A model generated the notes under the pieces. That model searched no databases, had not been told where the DNA came from, and saw only the letters and a list, made by a program, of their open reading frames with translations. Shown piece by piece: positions 41,880 to 46,858 of a DNA stretch of 46,858 nucleotides. Position numbers and translations under genes: made by a program. Each line of letters starts with the position of its first letter. Within the stretch, counting starts at the first letter, position 1. The stretch lies in assembly GCA_024690605.1 (NCBI GenBank), contig JAILOV010000011.1, forward strand, positions 1 through 46,858. The letters are read 5' to 3'. The stretch comes from Lachnospiraceae bacterium. Lineage in GTDB: Bacteria > Bacillota > Clostridia > Lachnospirales > Lachnospiraceae.

Positions 41880-43661
41880 CTATAACTGGATCTTCAGCGC
41901 CTTCAGCGCCTCCGTTTCCTTTCTCAGTTCCACCACCCGCCGGAGATACTCCGGAGATCCCGGCGTAAGCGCCTCGCTCCTGCGCTCCAGCGCATGCTTT
42001 TTGATATCGCGGATGAGATTCTCCATCGCCCGCTCGCGCTCCGCCTGCGTGTCGACGCCCTCCATCGGTGTGTCAAAGATCGCAGCGACCCGCTTCTGAT
42101 CCTCCTCGGGGAAGGCCGTCACGATCGCCGCAGGCTGCAGCCGGTTCTCCCGGATGTCGCGGAACATCCGCTCCGCCACCGCCCGATAGAGATCATCCGA
42201 GAAGTCTTCGATCGCCAGATAATGCTCCACCACGGGAAGCAGCGCCGGTTCGTCGGAGATCCATGTGAGCAGCATCCGCTGCGGCTTCAGACGCCGTTCG
42301 TCCTCCGCGGCCTGTTTCGCCTCCGCCGTCCGCGCGGGTCTTGCGGCACGCACCGCGGGTTTCGCGATGCCCTCACGCGCTGCGGTGTCCGACACAAGTC
42401 TCCGGAGATCCTCCAGCGCCACGCCATAGTGCTTTGCCGTTGCGGCGATATAGTTCTCCCGCTCGATCGGCTCCGCGAAATCGCAGAGGTGCCTGGCGGC
42501 CTCCCGGATGAAACGTGTCCTGCCGTCCGGATCCTGCAGATCATAGTCCCGCTCCGCGATGCGCAGCTCGAAGAAATAGGTGCCCTCCGCCTGCTTCAGC
42601 CGCTCCGCAAACGCCTCACGCCCCTCCGCCTTGATGAATTCATCCGGATCCTTGTGGGGAGCCAGATTCAGCACGCGTCCGCGCAGACCCGCTTCCTTCA
42701 GGATCCCGATCGCCCGCTTCGCGGCCTTGATCCCCGCCTCATCGCTGTCATAGGACAGGATCACCTCTTCCGTGTAGCGCTTGAGGAGACCTGCCTGCAT
42801 CTCCGTAAAAGCCGTCCCCAGCGACGCCATGGCCTGCGTGAAGCCCGCCTGATGCATCGCGATCACATCCATATAGCCCTCGCAGAGGATCACGTTGCCG
42901 ACCCTCGCGTTTTTGGCGTAATTCAGTCCGTAAAGATTGCGGCCCTTGTCAAAGATCGGCGTCTCCGGCGAGTTGAGGTACTTGGGCTTGCCGTCCCCCA
43001 GCACCCGGCCGCCGAAGCCGATCACCCGGTTCTGCGCGTCCATGATCGGGAACATCACCCGGTTCCAGAACTTGTCATAGACGCCGCGCTTCTCATCGTG
43101 CGCCGCCAGCCCCGCCTCAATGATCTGCGCCTCGCTGAAGCCCTTTGTCTTCAGATGGGCGCTGAGGAGATTGCCGCCGATATCGGCAAACCCGAGCCCG
43201 AAGCGCCGAATCGTCTCCGGAGAGAGCCCCCGGCCGGTAAAATATTCCAGCCCGCGCCGTCCTGCGTCCTCGTAGAGCAGGTGTGCGTAGTAGATCGCTG
43301 CTTCCTTGTTGATCGCGAGGAGTTCCTGCTTTTTGTTCCGCGCCCGCTGTGCCGCCTCGGAACGATCCTCCTCCGGCACCGCCATCCCCGCGCGCTCCGC
43401 CAGCGTCTTCACCGCCTCGGTAAAGGTCTGATTCTCATATTTCATGAGAAAGGTGAACACATTGCCGCCCTCGCCGCAGCCGAAGCAATGAAAGATCTGC
43501 TTTCCCTGGTGTACCGAAAAGGAGGGGGATTTCTCGTTGTGGAACGGGCACAGACCGAAATGATTGGCCCCGCGGCGCTCCAGATGCACATATTGTCCGA
43601 TCACATCGACGATATCGTTGCGCGAACGGACCTCTTCGATAAAATCATCCGTATATAGCAT
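41880..43661 (-). CDS. dnaG: DNA primase DnaG (593 aa)
   Basis: DnaG makes the RNA primers for replication. The N-terminal zinc-binding domain has the CHC2-type ligands in CPFHNEKSPSF and FHCFGCGEGGNVFTF. The TOPRIM catalytic centre contains ILCEGYMDVIAMHQAG and SYDSDEAGIKAA. The C-terminal helicase-interaction domain is present and the length is usual. Its ATG overlaps the dgt stop (TGATG), and rpoD follows after 24 nt. Confidence 0.96.
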   Translation of the reverse strand: MLYTDDFIEEVRSRNDIVDVIGQYVHLERRGANHFGLCPFHNEKSPSFSVHQGKQIFHCFGCGEGGNVFTFLMKYENQTFTEAVKTLAERAGMAVPEEDRSEAAQRARNKKQELLAINKEAAIYYAHLLYEDAGRRGLEYFTGRGLSPETIRRFGLGFADIGGNLLSAHLKTKGFSEAQIIEAGLAAHDEKRGVYDKFWNRVMFPIMDAQNRVIGFGGRVLGDGKPKYLNSPETPIFDKGRNLYGLNYAKNARVGNVILCEGYMDVIAMHQAGFTQAMASLGTAFTEMQAGLLKRYTEEVILSYDSDEAGIKAAKRAIGILKEAGLRGRVLNLAPHKDPDEFIKAEGREAFAERLKQAEGTYFFELRIAERDYDLQDPDGRTRFIREAARHLCDFAEPIERENYIAATAKHYGVALEDLRRLVSDTAAREGIAKPAVRAARPARTAEAKQAAEDERRLKPQRMLLTWISDEPALLPVVEHYLAIEDFSDDLYRAVAERMFRDIRENRLQPAAIVTAFPEEDQKRVAAIFDTPMEGVDTQAERERAMENLIRDIKKHALERRSEALTPGSPEYLRRVVELRKETEALKALKIQL

Positions 43662-44668
43662 CAGTACACCGCCCAGGATTTCGGAATGAACAGCTCGTCA
43701 TAGCGCGCGATCGCGTAGCGGTCCGTCATGGAACTGATGTGATCGCAGACGCAGCGCTCCAGCGCCTCGCCGTCCGCGAGCAGCTTCTGCTGCAGACGCG
43801 GCAGTTCCTCCGGATGCTCGCAGTAGTGTTCGTAAAGTGCCTGCACCAGAGAGGTCGCCTTGCCCTCCTCGCCCTTGGCCGTCGGATTGGTGTAGACCCG
43901 TTCAAACATGAACGCACGGAGCTTTTCCATCGCCTCCGCGACCTCGCCGGACATGCGGATCTCCGGAGAATCCTCGCTCGTCACGATGATATCGTGGATA
44001 AAGGTGTCCAGCCATTCCCCGTTGGTCTGTCCGATCACACGGGCGATCTCGCGGGGCAGTTCCCGCTCTTCGACGATCCCACCGCGGATCGCGTCATCCA
44101 TATCGTGATAGATATAGGCGATCTTGTCCGAGAACCGCACGATCTGTCCTTCCGGCGTCGACGGATGGAGGGAAAGCTGATGGTTCAGGATCCCGTCGCG
44201 CACCTCCCAGGTGAGGTTCAGACCCTCGCCGTCCTTTTCCAGCACCTCAACGATACGCAGACTCTGCTCATTGTGCTTGAACCCGCACGGGGCGACCGCC
44301 GCCAGTGCCCGCTCCCCGGCGTGTCCGAAGGGCGTGTGCCCGATATCGTGACCGAATGCGATCGCCTCGGCCAGATCCTCATTGAGCCTTAAGGCGCGCG
44401 CGATCGTCCGCGCATTCTGCGATACCTCCAGGGTGTGCGTCATGCGCGTGCGGTAATGATCTCCGTCCGGTGTGAGAAACACCTGCGTCTTGTCCTTGAG
44501 CCGTCGAAAGGACTTGGAATACAGGATGCGGTCTCTGTCCCGCTGAAAGCAGGGTCTGAGGTCACAAGGCGTCTCCTCGCGCTCCCGCCCTCTGGACCGG
44601 CAGGACAGCGTCGCGAAGGGGCTCAGGATCTCCTGCTCCCGCTTTTCCAGACTCTCACAAATTTTCAT
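43661..44668 (-). CDS. dgt: Deoxyguanosinetriphosphate triphosphohydrolase-like protein (335 aa)
   Basis: This HD-domain enzyme splits dNTPs into deoxynucleosides and tripolyphosphate and helps set the nucleotide pool. The HD ligands are seen in TRMTHTLEVSQNA and AFGHDIGHTPFGHAGE. The N-terminal FQRDRDRILYSKSFRRLKDK, followed by TQVFL, is characteristic. The MKICESLEKREQEILSPFA start matches homologues, fixing ATG 44668. That start codon directly follows the T-run of a terminator hairpin, and its only ribosome binding site (GAGG, 9 nt upstream) lies within the hairpin stem. The dgt-dnaG-rpoD order is common in Clostridia. Confidence 0.92.
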   Translation of the reverse strand: MKICESLEKREQEILSPFATLSCRSRGREREETPCDLRPCFQRDRDRILYSKSFRRLKDKTQVFLTPDGDHYRTRMTHTLEVSQNARTIARALRLNEDLAEAIAFGHDIGHTPFGHAGERALAAVAPCGFKHNEQSLRIVEVLEKDGEGLNLTWEVRDGILNHQLSLHPSTPEGQIVRFSDKIAYIYHDMDDAIRGGIVEERELPREIARVIGQTNGEWLDTFIHDIIVTSEDSPEIRMSGEVAEAMEKLRAFMFERVYTNPTAKGEEGKATSLVQALYEHYCEHPEELPRLQQKLLADGEALERCVCDHISSMTDRYAIARYDELFIPKSWAVY

Positions 44669-44707
44669 AAAAAGAACCTCACACTATCATATTCGGTGTG
44701 AGGTTCT
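44669..44707 (-). terminator. Terminator hairpin that contains the dgt ribosome binding site
   Basis: AGAACCTCACAC (44673-44684) and GTGTGAGGTTCT (44696-44707) pair perfectly over 12 bp with an 11-nt loop. On the minus strand the stem is followed by a T-run (44673-44669) and then at once by the dgt start codon. The 3' arm includes GAGG, the only Shine-Dalgarno match for dgt; the 5' arm includes CCTC, which masks it. It should both end transcription from the upstream genes and hold dgt translation off in readthrough RNA. Confidence 0.82.
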
Positions 44708-44755
44708 GAAATCCTTTAATTGCATCTGTTATTTAATTTTTCAGCGCATCTTCGT

Positions 44756-45085
44756 TCAGAGTTCCGTCCAGGGCTTGTCCCGCGCGGCTTCCCAGCGCTC
44801 CCTGTCCGCATCATAGCGTTCATTGAACCATGCCACGGCCTCCTGCAGCCCCTCCTCGGAAAAAGGAAAATGCTGCGAGGTTTTGGCCTCGTCCTCCGTG
44901 ATGCTGTAAGCATAGGGCTCCGGCCACACCGTCGCAAGAAGCTCGAGACCGTCCGGTGCCTCACCGGGCTTGAGACGCTTGAGCGGATCCGCCGCCAGAC
45001 GGTAGCGCATGCCCGCGTGGGATCCGAAATAGGCCTCGCCGTAGCGGTAGTGGTTCAGACCGAAGAATTCCTGCTGCTCGATCAT
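44756..45085 (-). CDS. Hypothetical protein (109 aa)
   Basis: I do not recognise a named family. The protein is soluble, rich in aromatic residues (NHYRYGEAYFGSHAGMRYRL, then VWPEPYAYSI) and ends with a helix containing AVAWFNERYDADRERW. The start ATG 45085 lies 10 nt after the DUF6465-type gene, with which it is probably cotranscribed. The terminator listed at 44669-44707 follows. Function is unknown. The codon pattern and absence of frameshifts support a real gene. Confidence 0.72.
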   Translation of the reverse strand: MIEQQEFFGLNHYRYGEAYFGSHAGMRYRLAADPLKRLKPGEAPDGLELLATVWPEPYAYSITEDEAKTSQHFPFSEEGLQEAVAWFNERYDADRERWEAARDKPWTEL

Positions 45086-45095
45086 GCGGATGCCG

Positions 45096-45656
45096 TCAGA
45101 ACTCGATCTTGCCCGTGTCCCTGTGATTGATCACGTAGTAGGCGCAGTTGTCGCTGGGCTTGATATAGATCTGCACCTCGCGGATGTCTGCCGGCTTGTG
45201 ACCCTCGGCGAGATAGGCCTCGCGCACGCGCTTCACCATATCCTCGGTCTTGATCTCATAGTCCCCGTACTGGATGAAGATCTCGCTCTTCGCTGTGACC
45301 TCGGCCACCTTGTCCGACAGCCCCTGCCCGGCCTTCTTTGCCTGCTTCGCAGCCTTTCCTGCCTGCTTCTTCACCGTCTCCGCGGCGGGTTTCGTGCGCT
45401 TCTTTACCTCATCGACCGCGGGGCCCGCTTTTTTCTTCGCCTCTTCAAGCACCGGAGCGGCCTTTTTCTTTGCCTCTTCGAGCACCGGCTCCGCCTTCTT
45501 CTTCGCGTCCTCGATCACCGGACCCGCCTTTTTCTTTGCCTCTTCAAGCAGCGGAGCGGCCTTTTTCTTCGCTTCCTCGAGCATGGGCTCCGCCTTCTTC
45601 TTCACGTCATCGATCGTGTCCGTGATCATCTTCATCGCATCATCCCGGGTTGACAT
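45096..45656 (-). CDS. DUF6465-type protein with 11-residue helical repeats (186 aa)
   Basis: The C-terminal domain (about residues 120-186: IFIQYGDYEIKTEDMVKRVR, then AEGHKPADIREVQIYIKP and AYYVIN) resembles DUF6465, found in Lachnospiraceae. The N-terminal two thirds is a run of 11-residue units of the type EEAKKKAxPVL, seven clear copies (residues 16-92) and two degenerate ones. Each has Lys on one face, hydrophobic residues on the other and a proline. Such 11-mers can form amphipathic helices, as in LEA proteins and synuclein. A GGAGGG ribosome binding site and a near-consensus promoter predict strong expression. There is no signal peptide. A membrane- or nucleic-acid-associated role is inferred. 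Confidence 0.78.
   Translation of the reverse strand: MSTRDDAMKMITDTIDDVKKKAEPMLEEAKKKAAPLLEEAKKKAGPVIEDAKKKAEPVLEEAKKKAAPVLEEAKKKAGPAVDEVKKRTKPAAETVKKQAGKAAKQAKKAGQGLSDKVAEVTAKSEIFIQYGDYEIKTEDMVKRVREAYLAEGHKPADIREVQIYIKPSDNCAYYVINHRDTGKIEF
45381..45611 (-). repeat. Seven tandem 33-bp units in the DUF6465-type gene
   Basis: The DNA repeats with a 33-bp period encoding E-E-A-K-K-K-A-x-P-V-L variants (residues 16-92). The period is visible in repeated tttttcttcgcctcttc-like strings on the plus strand. Unit number may vary among strains. Confidence 0.85.
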
Positions 45657-45728
45657 GTTTTTGCCCTCCTTTTATTCGTCTTGTGCATCCTTCTTTTGCC
45701 CAATGGAATCAATCTTTCCTGTACTGCC

Positions 45729-45757
45729 ATTATATGCCTGTGCTTATCTCCCGTCAA
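45729..45757 (-). promoter_or_regulatory. Near-consensus promoter of the DUF6465-type gene
   Basis: TTGACG (45757-45752), a 17-nt spacer and a perfect TATAAT (45734-45729) on the minus strand. The predicted start of transcription near 45722 gives a leader of about 65 nt. It is one of the two strongest sigma-A promoter matches in the window. Confidence 0.78.
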
Positions 45758-45785
45758 CGCCCATGCACGCTGCGCCTGATACAAA

Positions 45786-45817
45786 ACCGCCCGCCGAAGT
45801 CTCCTCCGGCGGGCAGT
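45786..45817 (-). terminator. Terminator after the Cna_B surface protein gene
   Basis: GCCCGCCG (45789-45796) and CGGCGGGC (45807-45814) form the core of a stem that extends to 11 bp with one G-U pair on the minus strand. A TTTT tract follows (45786-45783). It lies about 25 nt after the stop codon of the Cna_B gene and ahead of the DUF6465-type gene promoter. Confidence 0.78.
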
Positions 45818-45841
45818 CTGTTTCATGTTGCTGTTGTTCCC

Positions 45842-46858
45842 TTACTTCTCTTCGCGCCTTCTCGCGGCTCTTCTGGCTCTCTCAGCCTTCTTCCTCTTCA
45901 GAGCTGCCAGGATCCATGCCCAGAAGCCTGCGAAGGATGTGCCGGACAGCGAGCCCCAGAGAACCATCGTCGCCTCGTCACCGGTCGATGCACGTCTTGC
46001 ACCGAGCACCTTCTTGACTCTCTTGGCGCCCTTCACCGCGCGTCTCGCACCGAGCACCGAAGGATTGACCGTAGGTGTCGGAGCCGGCGGCGTCTTCTTC
46101 ACACCGAGCACACCGGGCCGGATCCTGACCGGAAGCTCATCGCCGGGTGTCGGCGGCACCGGTGTCGGCGGAGGTGTCGACGGCGTGTGCGTGTTGGTGA
46201 TCACGAAGCTGATGTTGCCGTCCGCGTCGACCAGCTTCTCTGTGACACCGTCGTAGTACTGAACAACCGTCTCGGCGACCGTGTAGTTGATCTCCTTTCC
46301 GGACTCATCGTACTTCGGCATCCTGCCAAAGTCGTAGGTCCAGTAGCCAAGGTCATTGGCGGAGACCGTCTGGATCGCGACCTCTACGCCGTTCGCATAC
46401 AGGATCACCTCGATGCTTGCCGGACGCAGGCGATCCACATCGCCCTGATCATCCCAGACCTTGGCGCCGTCGATAGCCACCATGGCAGGATCGTTGTAGG
46501 CTTCAAGTACCACAGGCTCAGACACACCGTGCTCCGCATCGATGGTGAAGTAGTACTTGTCCGTGCGCCTCGTGTAGCCGGCAGGTGTCTCGATCTCCTC
46601 GAGATAGTAGGTACCGTACCGCAGTCCGCTGAAGGTGATCAGACCGTCGTTGCCGCTGGTCTTCACCGAGCCGACCTGCACGCCGCCCGCCGTGAACAGT
46701 CCGAAGACCGCTCCTGCCAGCGTGACACCCGTGTAGCCGTCCTTCTTGACCAGGCGAACATCACCCTTCACCAGCTTGTTGGTGATCTCGGTCTTGCCGG
46801 CCCTGTTGTTTCTGGCCTGCGTGATCCGATAGCTCGGCACGTCATAGCCTTCCACAGA
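45842..46858 (-). CDS. Cna_B/SpaA-type surface protein, C-terminal part (N-terminus beyond window)
   Basis: At least 338 codons are open to the window end. The first visible part is a SpaA-like prealbumin-fold domain (VTLAGAVFGLFTAGG, then YYLEEIETPAGYTRRTDKYY). A Cna_B domain follows (IDGAKVWDDQGDVDRLRPAS, then YTVAETVVQYYDGV), and then a Pro/Thr stalk. Such domains often carry intramolecular isopeptide bonds. After the stalk come three VLG-type motifs (VLGVKK, VLGARRA, VLGARRA). The anchor region is RASTGDEATMVLWG, a membrane helix, and a long basic tail (KRKKAERARRAARRREEK). The usual LPxTG is degenerate (RASTG), so a non-canonical sortase or simple membrane anchoring is possible. Confidence 0.85.
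   Translation of the reverse strand, partial: SVEGYDVPSYRITQARNNRAGKTEITNKLVKGDVRLVKKDGYTGVTLAGAVFGLFTAGGVQVGSVKTSGNDGLITFSGLRYGTYYLEEIETPAGYTRRTDKYYFTIDAEHGVSEPVVLEAYNDPAMVAIDGAKVWDDQGDVDRLRPASIEVILYANGVEVAIQTVSANDLGYWTYDFGRMPKYDESGKEINYTVAETVVQYYDGVTEKLVDADGNISFVITNTHTPSTPPPTPVPPTPGDELPVRIRPGVLGVKKTPPAPTPTVNPSVLGARRAVKGAKRVKKVLGARRASTGDEATMVLWGSLSGTSFAGFWAWILAALKRKKAERARRAARRREEK

Noticed and set aside
40524..41885. 453-codon plus-strand frame rich in Leu, Arg and Cys
   Set aside because: It is the antisense reading of the Lys/Ala/Pro repeats of rpoD; the low complexity explains the absence of stops.

Overview
The window looks like chromosomal DNA of a Clostridia member, most probably a Lachnospiraceae-type Firmicute with a fairly GC-rich core. 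Supporting this are the conserved Firmicute gene orders (asp23-nusB-xseA-xseB-ispA-dxs-tlyA-nadK-recN and dgt-dnaG-rpoD), a DUF1836 protein, a DUF6465-type protein, a pilMN fusion as in clostridial type IV pilus loci, and a Cna_B wall protein with VLGARR motifs. All genes I can support lie on the minus strand, so transcription runs from high to low coordinates. No tRNA, rRNA, CRISPR array or intact insertion sequence was seen.

Left end (1 to about 4500): a visibly AT-rich accessory island. In transcription order it holds two small unknown genes, a phospholipase-D-fold restriction nuclease of the NgoFVII type, and an N6-adenine DNA methyltransferase cut by the window start. It looks like a self-regulated restriction-modification module. 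The unknown pair has a consensus promoter framed by three direct repeats, and the nuclease promoter is framed by CTACAGA inverted repeats. A non-coding stretch with gene debris and a terminator (about 4235-4525) marks the island edge.

Core (4526-24150): rlmD, a small acidic membrane protein, pcrA, a DUF1836 protein, recN, nadK, tlyA, dxs, ispA, xseB, xseA, nusB and an Asp23 protein form a nearly continuous run behind an extended -10 promoter near 18110. Upstream are a transglutaminase-like lipoprotein, prfC, a 132-nt imperfect hairpin, pnp, and rpsO with its own promoter, structured leader and terminator.

24150-44668: the replication/transcription cluster dgt-dnaG-rpoD runs directly into a type IV pilus cluster (pilB, pilC, two pilins, pilMN, pilO, further prepilins and a PilX-like protein). 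A GH2 beta-mannosidase, trmK, a NIF3-family gene and a GGDEF/EAL protein follow. In many Firmicutes trmK and the NIF3 gene sit close behind the sigma factor gene, so the pilus block looks inserted into that neighbourhood. No pilT or pilD is present here. The sigma factor is exceptional: it has a histone-H1-like Lys/Ala/Pro tail, three 68-residue tandem repeats and an extra charged insert before region 2.

Right end (44669-46858): a terminator hairpin whose 3' arm contains the dgt ribosome binding site, a small conserved-looking hypothetical, a DUF6465-type protein with 11-residue repeats behind a near-consensus promoter, and the C-terminal part of a Cna_B surface protein.

The best candidates for new biology are the extended sigma factor with its link to the pilus operon, the regulated nuclease/methylase island, the pnp-prfC hairpin and the dgt leader hairpin.
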